Assembly (NCBI GenBank): GCA_017614795.1
Contig: JAGABD010000094.1
Coordinates: 1-21,641 of the forward strand
DNA: 21,641 nt
Direction: 5' to 3'
From: Bacteroidales bacterium
GTDB lineage: Bacteria > Bacteroidota > Bacteroidia > Bacteroidales > UBA932
The notes beneath the pieces are model-generated. The model saw only the letters and a list, made by a program, of their open reading frames with translations, was not told where the DNA came from and ran no database searches. Below, one piece after another: positions 14,209 to 21,229 of this stretch (position 1 is the stretch's first letter; each line of letters opens with the position of its first letter). Made by a program: the position numbers and the translations under genes.

Positions 14209-14763
14209 ATGGAACAGATACCGGAAATTGGCAGCCTTTTATCTGCGATAGAGAAGAAATACGGCAGCGGCGTGAATACGAGCGGAGATTTCGAACGTCT
14301 GCAGTTCGCGCTCGACAACAAGATCGGTGCGACCACGCTCAAAAGGCTTTGGGGCTACATCCCCGACCGTACGACACCAAGGCTCTACACTCTTGACGTT
14401 CTGGCCCAGTATGCCGGATTCGCAAACTTCAAAGAATTCTGCGACAGCCTTCACGCATCATACAGTTCCGAATACATCAACGATGGAGGTTGTATCACCA
14501 CTACCGGCCTCAACCATGGTGACAGGCTCGCCATAGGGTGGACGCCCGACCGCAAGATTGTCATCTCTTATCTCGGAGACGACCGCTGGCAGGTGGAATC
14601 TTCCGAGAGCTCCAAACTCAAGGCGGGCGACATCTTCGAAGCATCTTGCTTCCTTAAGGGATGGCCCCTCTTCGTGCCCTGCGTACATCGTGGCGACACC
14701 GTCACACCCCCCTACATCGCCGGCAAAGCACATGGGTTATCTCTTCTCGAGAAGTTAGGATGA
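14209..14763 (+). CDS. Bacteroidota hypothetical protein with HTH-like N-terminal domain
   Basis: 184 residues. The N-terminal region (about 1-85) has the pattern LLSAIEKKYGSGV, FERLQFALDNKIGATTLKRL, WGYIPDRTTPRLYTLDVLAQY and GFANFKEFCDSL. I recall this from many uncharacterised Bacteroidota proteins; the segment ATTLKRLWGY after a short helix is suggestive of a helix-turn-helix, so a regulatory DNA-binding role is plausible but not shown. The C-terminal part (about 95-184, with GDRLAIGWTPDRKIVISYLG and LKAGDIFEAS) is beta-rich and could be a small ligand or oligomer domain. It overlaps the FISUMP lipoprotein gene by 4 bp (ATGA), so both are made together and may act together. Confidence 0.8.
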   Translation: MEQIPEIGSLLSAIEKKYGSGVNTSGDFERLQFALDNKIGATTLKRLWGYIPDRTTPRLYTLDVLAQYAGFANFKEFCDSLHASYSSEYINDGGCITTTGLNHGDRLAIGWTPDRKIVISYLGDDRWQVESSESSKLKAGDIFEASCFLKGWPLFVPCVHRGDTVTPPYIAGKAHGLSLLEKLG

Positions 14764-16334
14764 AGAAGACCCTCGCCATAGTCCTCGCCGCCTGGGCGCT
14801 GGTTTGCTGCAGCAACGATCCTGACATCGCAACCTTCGCCCCACCCCAACTGCTTGAAGCCGAAGCCATCCAGGGAGATGCTTATTCGCAGGTGGTTCTC
14901 CGCTGCAGGCTCGACCGGAGCGCAGGCGTGAGCGAGTGCGGATTTCTGTTCGGACAAAACGAGTTGGAAGAACATCCCGCACAAGAAGTCACCGACAGTT
15001 GTTTCAGCGTGACGATAGACGGGCTTTCCTACAGCACCGCCTATCGCTGGAGCGCATACATCGGCAGCGGCAGGGACAGGCTGCGGTCAAAGGATTACAC
15101 TTGGGACACCCCGGATGAAGTACCTCCCATACCCGAGATCGTGAGCGTCACAGCGGGACTTGGGAGCAATGCCGGAAAGGCCACTCTGTACTGCCTCATA
15201 CCGCAATACCCGGCAGTCGTGCGCAAAGACGTCTTCCATTGCGGCATATGTTACAGCCTGGTTGTCGCCGAGCCCACAATAGAAGGTGGCCGCGTTGAGG
15301 CACAGCCTTCAAGCGCCGGGGAGTTTATCCTCAATATGGAGAATCTTCTCCCTACCAAAACATACTATTTCCGTCCTTATACCCAGATTGGCAAGCTTGT
15401 CACCTATGGCGCGGCGGATTCGCTTAAGATTCCATCGGGAACTGATGTGGCGATTAGCGTCGGGTACAGCGATGTGACTTTCAGGTCTGCAACTCTCCGA
15501 GGCGCTGTCAACCTTGACGGGGGAGGATGGACTTCACGCATCTGCGGGTTTGAACTGGATGGGATTTCGTATAATGCCAGCGAGGTCGGGGATGATGGAT
15601 ATTTCAGCCTCACGGTTAACGATCTTTCGGCAGATACGGAATATGCTTTCCGCGCCACGGTGCGCGTGGACGGCGCCATGTATTACGGCGAATCCATCAC
15701 TTTCCGCACCTCCGCCATGCCGGGAATGGATGTGGGATATGTCGACCTGGGCTTGAGCGTACTGTGGGCCACCTGCGACCTGGGGGCTTCAAAGCCGGAA
15801 GAAAGGGGTACCAATTTTGCCTGGGGAGAGGTCACAACCAGAACAGATGGATATTGGTGGCCGACTTACAAGTACTGCAACGGCAGCTCCGAAAGCATCT
15901 TCAAGTACACCATGGATGGCTATTGCCCCAACCCCGACAACAAGACACGCCTGGATCCGGAAGACGACGCCGCCCACGTCATCCTTCAAGGCAAATGGAG
16001 AATGCCAACCGTCGAGGAGTGCCAGGAACTTATCGACAGCTGCACCTGCACCCTCTTCCAGATGAACGGCATCAACGGAACCCTTGTCACCAGCCGCGTA
16101 AAGGGCTATGAAGACAAATGCATCTTTTTGCGACTGTTCTATTCCTCAGCATATTATATTTGGACTGCCGACCTGTCACCCGTTAAAACAGAATTGGCCT
16201 GCATTCTTTCCTCAACTGTTGGCGACCCGTTCGAAGAAGGCCGACTGGGTGTTGGTGACGGGTTTCTTGCGTACACCGATAGAGCCGAACGCTGTTGTGG
16301 CCGGGCAATCCGCCCTGTTATGAAAAAGGAATAA
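14760..16334 (+). CDS. Lipoprotein with fibronectin-III-like modules and a C-terminal FISUMP domain
   Basis: 524 residues. The ATG at 14760 begins a lipoprotein signal (MKKTLAIVLAAWALVCC; Cys16 or Cys17), and the overlap with the upstream stop supports it. Three beta-sandwich modules resembling fibronectin type III follow at about 25-115, 120-220 and 225-318, each with the LSYSTAYRW, LLPTKTYYFRPYT or LSADTEYAFRA hallmark of the F-strand tyrosine region. Residues about 323-522 are a FISUMP (Fibrobacter succinogenes major paralogous) domain: VDLGLSVLWATCDLG, WGE, GKWRMPTVEECQELI, RPVM at the end. It probably lies on the cell surface or in the outer membrane. Its convergent neighbour, a kinase, ends 2 bp away, so there is no room for a terminator between them. 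Function unknown; binding or adhesion is possible. Confidence 0.88.
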   Translation: MKKTLAIVLAAWALVCCSNDPDIATFAPPQLLEAEAIQGDAYSQVVLRCRLDRSAGVSECGFLFGQNELEEHPAQEVTDSCFSVTIDGLSYSTAYRWSAYIGSGRDRLRSKDYTWDTPDEVPPIPEIVSVTAGLGSNAGKATLYCLIPQYPAVVRKDVFHCGICYSLVVAEPTIEGGRVEAQPSSAGEFILNMENLLPTKTYYFRPYTQIGKLVTYGAADSLKIPSGTDVAISVGYSDVTFRSATLRGAVNLDGGGWTSRICGFELDGISYNASEVGDDGYFSLTVNDLSADTEYAFRATVRVDGAMYYGESITFRTSAMPGMDVGYVDLGLSVLWATCDLGASKPEERGTNFAWGEVTTRTDGYWWPTYKYCNGSSESIFKYTMDGYCPNPDNKTRLDPEDDAAHVILQGKWRMPTVEECQELIDSCTCTLFQMNGINGTLVTSRVKGYEDKCIFLRLFYSSAYYIWTADLSPVKTELACILSSTVGDPFEEGRLGVGDGFLAYTDRAERCCGRAIRPVMKKE

Positions 16335-16336
16335 TC

Positions 16337-17329
16337 CTACTCGAACAAATCGGTAGCGCTTTGGAGAAGGTCGTTGATATCTTCGACCGTGGCGTTGGAG
16401 GGTTTGTCGGCAGGTGAAGGTTTTGAAGAAGAGGGCTTCGCCCGAGACGGCTTGACCCCCTGCTCTTTATTTACGGTTGGCGAGGCCAGGGTGTCGGAAA
16501 CATCCGCAGGAACATCGGGCACCTCCGTCTCCTCTTTGCCGTTGACAAACCACGCAATCGCTCCCGCCATAATCAGTAACAGAAGAAGATATGGCCACAC
16601 AGGCGTATGTTTTGCAAGGAGCGCCCGTTTGAAATCTCCAACGTGCTGGAAACGGACATCGGGGTTCAGTGCGGACGCCTTCCGAAGGGCTTTCCCGTAA
16701 GAACCCGTCAAGGTGGAAAGCACGCGGCTCAATGCCCAGATGTCCGAACGGATGTCGGCCACGCCGCCGGCAAGTACCTCGGGAGCTATGAACTGTTTCG
16801 TGCCTGCCTGCATCTTAAGCACAGATGAAGAATCCGCATCGGCAAGCCCGAAATCTATCAACTTCACATTGTTGCCGTTATGGGTTATGAGAATGTTAGC
16901 CGGAGTAATGTCGCGATGAATCACCTGACGGGAATGCAAATATGCCAGCGCATCGCAGAGTTCTGAGGCAATTTTCCGGAACAATTCCTTGCTTGGCTTA
17001 TGTTTCTTGAAACGGTCGGAAAGCGGCTCTCCATCCACCCATTCCATTTCAATGCAGTTGCCAAGGTCTGTATGGAAGAAGAAATTCCATACCCGGCAAA
17101 CTCCCGGATGATTGAGGCCGTAGCCTATCGAAAACTCTTTATGAAGAAGCGTTTCGTAGATGGGGTCGCCCCGGTATTCTTCTTTGAGGCATTTGTAGAC
17201 GACGAACTGCCCGAATTTGTCAGCGCGCCATATTTCGCAGAATCCGGACTCGGAACGATGCAATAGTTCCAAGGCGCTTTGATTGCCGTCCAGGGTGGGG
17301 CCAGTAATGAATTCGGATTCGCTTTCCAT
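16337..17329 (-). CDS. Membrane-anchored Ser/Thr protein kinase (Hanks type)
   Basis: 330 residues from the ATG at 17329; a TTG nine bases upstream is inside the promoter and rejected. Kinase residues are present: Lys46 (VVYK), helix-C Glu65, catalytic loop IHRDITPANIL with Asp140 and Asn145, DFG Asp159 (LIDFGLAD), IAPEV at 181-185, and DIWALSRVLSTLTG. The glycine loop is reduced to RSESGFCEIW with a single Gly. One membrane helix (about 244-262) separates the cytoplasmic kinase from a roughly 68-residue outside tail rich in Ser, Pro and Lys, ending in a short acidic helix (EDINDLLQSATDLFE). No PASTA repeats. The kinase is probably active. Its targets could include the divergently transcribed barrel protein or the FISUMP proteins, which is inference from position only. 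Confidence 0.92.
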   Translation of the reverse strand: MESESEFITGPTLDGNQSALELLHRSESGFCEIWRADKFGQFVVYKCLKEEYRGDPIYETLLHKEFSIGYGLNHPGVCRVWNFFFHTDLGNCIEMEWVDGEPLSDRFKKHKPSKELFRKIASELCDALAYLHSRQVIHRDITPANILITHNGNNVKLIDFGLADADSSSVLKMQAGTKQFIAPEVLAGGVADIRSDIWALSRVLSTLTGSYGKALRKASALNPDVRFQHVGDFKRALLAKHTPVWPYLLLLLIMAGAIAWFVNGKEETEVPDVPADVSDTLASPTVNKEQGVKPSRAKPSSSKPSPADKPSNATVEDINDLLQSATDLFE

Positions 17330-17335
17330 CCGCCG

Positions 17336-17343
17336 CAAATATA
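17336..17343 (-). promoter_or_regulatory. Putative -7 element of the kinase gene
   Basis: TATATTTG on the minus strand, followed by only CGGCGG before the ATG at 17329. The mRNA is likely to be leaderless or nearly so. No -33 TTTG seen. Confidence 0.5.
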
Positions 17344-17355
17344 CGAATTATTGGC

Positions 17356-17363
17356 TATATTTG
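17356..17363 (+). promoter_or_regulatory. Putative -7 element of the barrel-protein gene
   Basis: TATATTTG on the plus strand, 4 bases before the GTG at 17368 and 12 bases from an identical element on the other strand. The two promoters are back to back and must compete for polymerase, which ties kinase and barrel-protein expression together. Confidence 0.5.
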
Positions 17364-17367
17364 CCTT

Positions 17368-18282
17368 GTGGCACGGCGCATAGCATACCTTCTGAGCATA
17401 GTTTTTCTGCTTTTGACCGCGATTCCGGCAGGAGCGCAGGAAAAGGTGTGGAATCAGGCTATCGACCGTTATGAATTCATCTGCCGCAAATGTGCCGACT
17501 GGCGAGAGAGAATCGAACGCAAGGAGTCAGTTCCCAAGGACAGTCTCAAGGCTATGATGACGGAGATTGCATCATTGAAGCAGAATCTCCAATGGACGCT
17601 TGCCGACATGTCTCCCGGTCTTCGCAGACGTTTCGAGGCCATACGCGACAGGTATGCTACGGGGGAATGGCCGGTTGAAAAAGGAATCATCCCGAACCTC
17701 GACAGCCTTTCCAACTTCACGGTCCGCGCTTTAAGTTTGCTTCCGGACGATTCGCCTCAACTTGCAAGCGCTGCAGAATCCATCAAGAAATCAGGGCCCA
17801 AGCCATCCGCCATCGCCGGCATTGCCGCGGGCCTGTTTCCCGATTTCTCCGTAGGTTTTGCCGCCGGGGCATCGCTTGGCAAATGGAGCCTCTTCGTCAA
17901 GGCCCATAGCAATTTCAGTTTCGGCTCCCACGATTATGATTGCCTCTCGGATGGCACGTCCTCCGGCGGATACTTCTGGAGCGGCGGCGCTTCGACGATC
18001 CGGCGGCACCAAGTCACGCTCGACCTTGCGTACCAAGTCCAAAAGCGCTTTTCCGTTTATCTTGGAGCGGGTTATGGCGAGCGTTCTCTGCTATGGAAAG
18101 ACACTCAAGGGGAATGGGCGCGCGTTTCCGACCGCAGCTTTTCCGGCTTGACGCTCGATGCCGGCATTCTCTTCGTCCCGTTACGGTCCCTTACCTGGCG
18201 TCATCTCTCCCTTCTCGCGGGCACTTCCTACCTTCCCTCCGGCTACCTTGACGCCGAAGCCGGCCTTCTTTGGCAGTTTTAG
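17368..18282 (+). CDS. Exported protein with helical N-terminal part and outer-membrane barrel
   Basis: 304 residues from a GTG start. A signal peptide covers 1-23 (ARRIAYLLSIVFLLL, then TAIPAGA before Gln24). Residues 25-140 are helical and charged and could form a periplasmic or coiled-coil domain (ICRKCADWRERIERK, MTEIASLKQNLQWTL). From about residue 148 to the end there are alternating polar and hydrophobic strands with Gly/Tyr/Phe (FSVGFAAGASLGKWSLFVKA, VTLDLAYQVQKRFSVYLGAG, LTLDAGILFV) and the C-terminal residue is Phe, as in outer-membrane barrel proteins. It looks like an 8-strand barrel. The gene is divergent from the kinase and shares its promoter region. The 130 bp after it hold a weak hairpin (GAAAAC/GTTTTC, 18320-18338) followed by T and C runs. 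Confidence 0.78.
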   Translation: MARRIAYLLSIVFLLLTAIPAGAQEKVWNQAIDRYEFICRKCADWRERIERKESVPKDSLKAMMTEIASLKQNLQWTLADMSPGLRRRFEAIRDRYATGEWPVEKGIIPNLDSLSNFTVRALSLLPDDSPQLASAAESIKKSGPKPSAIAGIAAGLFPDFSVGFAAGASLGKWSLFVKAHSNFSFGSHDYDCLSDGTSSGGYFWSGGASTIRRHQVTLDLAYQVQKRFSVYLGAGYGERSLLWKDTQGEWARVSDRSFSGLTLDAGILFVPLRSLTWRHLSLLAGTSYLPSGYLDAEAGLLWQF

Positions 18283-18388
18283 CGAGGACCGCGTCTTAAT
18301 TATAAAATAAACTTGAATTGAAAACATAAAAAGTTTTCTTTACCCCCCTTTTTACCCCTTTTGTCTAATTAATTTCATATATTATTGC

Positions 18389-18412
18389 AGCCTGATTTAA
18401 ATACTTCAGGCT
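18389..18412 (+). promoter_or_regulatory. Hairpin abutting the start codon of the Rpn-type gene
   Basis: AGCCTGA (18389-18395), ten-base loop, TCAGGCT (18406-18412): a perfect 7-bp stem whose last base is next to the ATG at 18413. In the mRNA it would occupy the ribosome-binding zone and should reduce translation unless opened. Upstream, TATTATTG (about 18379-18386) is a one-mismatch -7 element. Confidence 0.5.
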
Positions 18413-19354
18413 ATGCAACAGAAAAAACAATTACTTAAGATCAAGGAGATCGATTCTGTCCTGAAAGACATTACACTCAACGCCAACATCTCCGAAAGCG
18501 AAAAACGTCAGTATGCCGAAAAGGTCCTGGCGGGGCCGTTTATGGACCTGCGTTCGGATTGGGCGTTCAAGTACTTCTTCTCCATCAAGGAGAATCTCAT
18601 CAAGTTCATCAATGACGTTCTGCCCGTCAGCATCACCGACCTTGAGTATCTTCCCAACGAAATCCCTGTACGATCTGAAAAGGACAAGCGTTCGGTCCTG
18701 GACGTGAGATGCAAGTCCGGTTCTGACCAGTTCCTCGTGGAAATGCAAAGGCTGGACGAGTCTGACATGGACGACCGCATCCTTTACTACGGTTCCACCA
18801 TGCTTCATAATCAGGTAAAGCGCGGGGACGAGGAGTATCTCTTACAGCCAGTTTACGTGCTGTGCGTCGCAGACTATGACATCAAGCACAACGAGCCCGT
18901 CCCCGACGGGAAGTTCCTATTTCATTATCATAATCTCGAGCAAGAAATTCAGGAGCCGTTCGACGGCGACAAGATTCATTTTTTCTTTCTGGAGCTGCCC
19001 AGGATGAAGAAAATATGGCAACGAACCGAGACAAACGCCGAACGCTGGAGTTATCTTATCGAAAATTTGTCTACATTTGTAAAGCCTCTGACCGGGGATT
19101 TGTTCGGATTCGACAGCATCGTAGACAACGCCCGAATCGATACTCTCTCGGGAGAAGAGCAAAAGGAATACGTTCAGGATATGGTAACGAAGCACTACAT
19201 ACGTGTAACCAGCGAAGCCGCATACAACAGAGGAGTAGAAGACCGCAACATCGAAATCGCGCGTCAGATGCTGGCGAAGAACTATCCGCCTGAAGATGTT
19301 GCCGAGATTACCGGACTCTCCACAAAAGAATTGAGCGAAATCTCACAGTCGTAG
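18413..19354 (+). CDS. Rpn-family PD-(D/E)XK nuclease (putative transposase relative)
   Basis: 313 residues. The N-terminal PD-(D/E)XK nuclease core carries Asp49 in SDWAFKYFF, Asp97 in VLDVRC and the E-x-Q pair Glu110/Gln112 in FLVEMQ. This is the motif set of the PDDEXK_2/Rpn (recombination-promoting nuclease) group, often annotated as transposase. The middle part (LHNQVKRGDEEYLLQPVYVLCV, FHYHNLEQEIQEPF) follows the family. The C-terminus (about 275-313, YPPEDVAEITGLSTKELSEI) is the small helical tail usual in it. Rpn proteins are DNA endonucleases in E. coli and related proteins can be phage defence or mobility factors; which applies here is open. A hairpin touches the start codon and a dispersed 107-bp element begins 9 bp after the stop. 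Confidence 0.92.
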   Translation: MQQKKQLLKIKEIDSVLKDITLNANISESEKRQYAEKVLAGPFMDLRSDWAFKYFFSIKENLIKFINDVLPVSITDLEYLPNEIPVRSEKDKRSVLDVRCKSGSDQFLVEMQRLDESDMDDRILYYGSTMLHNQVKRGDEEYLLQPVYVLCVADYDIKHNEPVPDGKFLFHYHNLEQEIQEPFDGDKIHFFFLELPRMKKIWQRTETNAERWSYLIENLSTFVKPLTGDLFGFDSIVDNARIDTLSGEEQKEYVQDMVTKHYIRVTSEAAYNRGVEDRNIEIARQMLAKNYPPEDVAEITGLSTKELSEISQS

Positions 19355-19363
19355 CCGACTCCA

Positions 19364-19470
19364 TGGCGGCCAACTCACTGATAATCAACAGATAAAACAA
19401 TTCCTTCTACCCCGAAAACAGGATAGAAGGAATTTGTTAAAGTATTACCAGTCTGCGACTTAAGCGCCAG
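19364..19470. repeat. 107-bp dispersed element, copy B
   Basis: Gap-free counterpart of 11802-11908. The left flank is about 80 percent identical over 40 bp and the right flank about two thirds identical over 37 bp, both in the same orientation as copy A. The central inverted repeat is ATTCCTTCTACC (19400-19411) and GATAGAAGGAAT (19422-19433, one mismatch). The core between the arms reads CCCCGAAAACAGG, which matches the reverse complement of copy A (CCCCGAAAATCAGG) and not its direct sequence. It begins 9 bp after the Rpn-type stop codon and ends 2 bp before the stop codon of the minus-strand FISUMP gene. The hairpin may serve as a terminator for both. Confidence 0.8.
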
Positions 19471-19472
19471 GC

Positions 19473-20762
19473 TTAATTCGTGACGGGACGGATGGACAGG
19501 CCGGCGTTGCGGGGGTAGCTGGTCAGAAGAATCAGCGAGTTGCTGAAGTTCATCTGAAAAGCATTGGAGGAATTATTGGGATCGAGAGTGGATGACCAAT
19601 AAAAGCCCGAGCCTTCGCCAAACTCAGATTCGACATCAGCCAGTCTTACTCCGGCGGCGGGAAGGAATATCCAATTCTCGGTATAGCCGTCTTTTTTGCT
19701 GACCACCTTATATCCTTCAAGACCATTGTACTGTGTCCAAGACCAATTGCAGTTCTCCTTTAATTCAATCCACTCTTCCGATGTGGGTATTCTCCAGGAA
19801 CCTCCCAAAGCTGCTCGAGCCGCATCGTCCGTCAATTCCAGTTCAGTCTTGCCGTCAGCTTTGTTGATGTACTTGGTAACATGGTCGGACTCGGTAGTAC
19901 CCAACTGATAAGAAGGCCAACTGTAATCCGCTTTCCAGTCAATTTCTCCCCAGGAATAATAATACCCAACTCGATTGCGAGCAGTAAAACCAAGATTGCA
20001 GCTCGCCCATTTCACACTGAGACCTAGATCAACCTCTTCCATAGCGTTCAGACGAGCCTTATTCGATTCCTCTTTGGCCTTTGCGTCAGCTTTTGCCCTG
20101 GCTGCTTCCGCCTTGGCCTTTGTCGCCGCTTCCTTTGCTCTGGCAGCCTCAGCAGCTTTTTCTCTCGCTTCCTCCTCTTTCTTCGCCTTCTCTACAGCGG
20201 CCAACCTTTCAGCTTCAGCCTTTTCTTTTGCGGCCTGCTCCGCCTTGGCTTTTGCCGCTTCTTCTTTTTGTGCCAACTGCAGCGCCGCTTGCTTTTCTGC
20301 CTCCGATGCTTCCTTTTCTCTCACCGCCTTTATTTCTTCGTCTTGTTTCGCATTCTTCGTTCTACCGTATTCAGACTTGACTTCTTCCACTTTTTCTTGA
20401 ATGGCATCTTCAGCAATGCCACCAACTTCTTTTGCATTTCTCACTCCAGCTGCAACTCTATTGATGAGCGATTTGCCGGGTACCATCATAGCATAAAGAT
20501 AGCCGCCCTTTACCTTAAGGATAACTTGTGAATACCCGTCCAGGGAAAACGAGATGGAAGTGCATTCCCACTGGACGTCAAAGCGGAAAGTGCCATCCTG
20601 TCCAGTTGTCGTCGTCTCCCCCGTGGCCGCCTTTACCAGCACTCCGGCCAAAGGCTTCTTTGTGTTGTCCACAGCCTGCCCTTCGATAAATCTGGTCTGG
20701 GCGAAGGAGAAAAGACAAATGAGCGATAACGCCAGTATGGTTATTATCTTTTTGAGACTCAT
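19473..20762 (-). CDS. Exported protein: regulatory-like beta domain, TolA-like coiled coil, FISUMP domain
   Basis: 429 residues. A signal peptide spans 1-21 (IITILALSLICLFSFA before Gln). Residues 25-95 are a CarboxypepD_reg-like beta-sandwich (IEGQAVDNTKKPLAGVLVKA, GQDGTFRFDV). Residues about 118-240 are a long Ala/Lys/Glu coiled coil of the TolA kind (EEAAKAKAEQAAKEKAEAER), long enough for about 18 nm of helix. Residues 243-429 are a FISUMP domain (VDLGLSVKWASCNLG, WGEI, GGSWRIPTSEEWIEL, LSIRPVTN), homologous to the end of the lipoprotein at 14760-16334. It is preceded by a small lipoprotein gene with a 2-bp gap. An envelope protein whose rod separates an anchoring head from a FISUMP head is the natural reading; the ligand is unknown. 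Confidence 0.88.
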   Translation of the reverse strand: MSLKKIITILALSLICLFSFAQTRFIEGQAVDNTKKPLAGVLVKAATGETTTTGQDGTFRFDVQWECTSISFSLDGYSQVILKVKGGYLYAMMVPGKSLINRVAAGVRNAKEVGGIAEDAIQEKVEEVKSEYGRTKNAKQDEEIKAVREKEASEAEKQAALQLAQKEEAAKAKAEQAAKEKAEAERLAAVEKAKKEEEAREKAAEAARAKEAATKAKAEAARAKADAKAKEESNKARLNAMEEVDLGLSVKWASCNLGFTARNRVGYYYSWGEIDWKADYSWPSYQLGTTESDHVTKYINKADGKTELELTDDAARAALGGSWRIPTSEEWIELKENCNWSWTQYNGLEGYKVVSKKDGYTENWIFLPAAGVRLADVESEFGEGSGFYWSSTLDPNNSSNAFQMNFSNSLILLTSYPRNAGLSIRPVTN

Positions 20763-20764
20763 TA

Positions 20765-21208
20765 TTATTTCCCTTTACTGAAAATACTGACCTTGGAAGA
20801 TTCTCCGTTCTTTTTCAAAACCGTCTGGATAGGAATAGAGTCGCAGTTTCTGAAGTTGATATACCTTGCCGGATACCCGCTGACCCTTACCTGCGTGATT
20901 ACGTTCTGGCTGTTATAGGTGAGCTGGGTCTGGATTCCGACCAGCACATCGTATCCGTACTTGGCAAGCACCTCGCGTACGGCCGTCGAAATCACATTGT
21001 CGACACCGCCTGCCGCCACGGAAGCATCCACGGGCATAAAGTAGTCCACCTTTTTGGTCGACACGTCCAGGTCCGCCTGCAGCGGGGTGACAACGATAAT
21101 GGGATTTTCAACTTTTTGATAGGAAGATGTGGTTTTCAACAACTCGCCGCTTGTAGCGCACGATACGGCAGCAATGAAGATGCCGATGAACAATGCCAGT
21201 TTTTTCAT
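20765..21208 (-). CDS. Small uncharacterised lipoprotein (147 aa)
   Basis: Lipoprotein signal MKKLALFIGIFIAAVSCAT with Cys17 as lipidated residue. The mature part (about 130 residues) shows PIIVVTPLQADLDVSTKKVDYFMP near its start, then a helix (NVISTAVREVLAKYG) and strands (VLVGIQTQLTYN, VITQVRVSGYPARYINFRN). I recall similar small lipoproteins in Bacteroides beside FISUMP-type genes but know of no function. It lies 2 bp upstream of the coiled-coil FISUMP gene and 21 bp downstream of peptidase T, on the same strand. It is certainly co-transcribed with the first and perhaps read from the second. A role as outer-membrane partner of its neighbour is inference. Confidence 0.82.
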   Translation of the reverse strand: MKKLALFIGIFIAAVSCATSGELLKTTSSYQKVENPIIVVTPLQADLDVSTKKVDYFMPVDASVAAGGVDNVISTAVREVLAKYGYDVLVGIQTQLTYNSQNVITQVRVSGYPARYINFRNCDSIPIQTVLKKNGESSKVSIFSKGK

Positions 21209-21229
21209 AATAGTGTTATTTGATAATTG

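Noticed and set aside
17330..17338. Upstream TTG start for the kinase
   Set aside because: It overlaps the -7 element TATATTTG; the ATG at 17329 is the natural start.
20040..20400. Plus-strand Ser/Ala/Phe-rich frames opposite the coiled coil
   Set aside because: Low-complexity complement of the Ala/Lys/Glu coiled coil; not genes.
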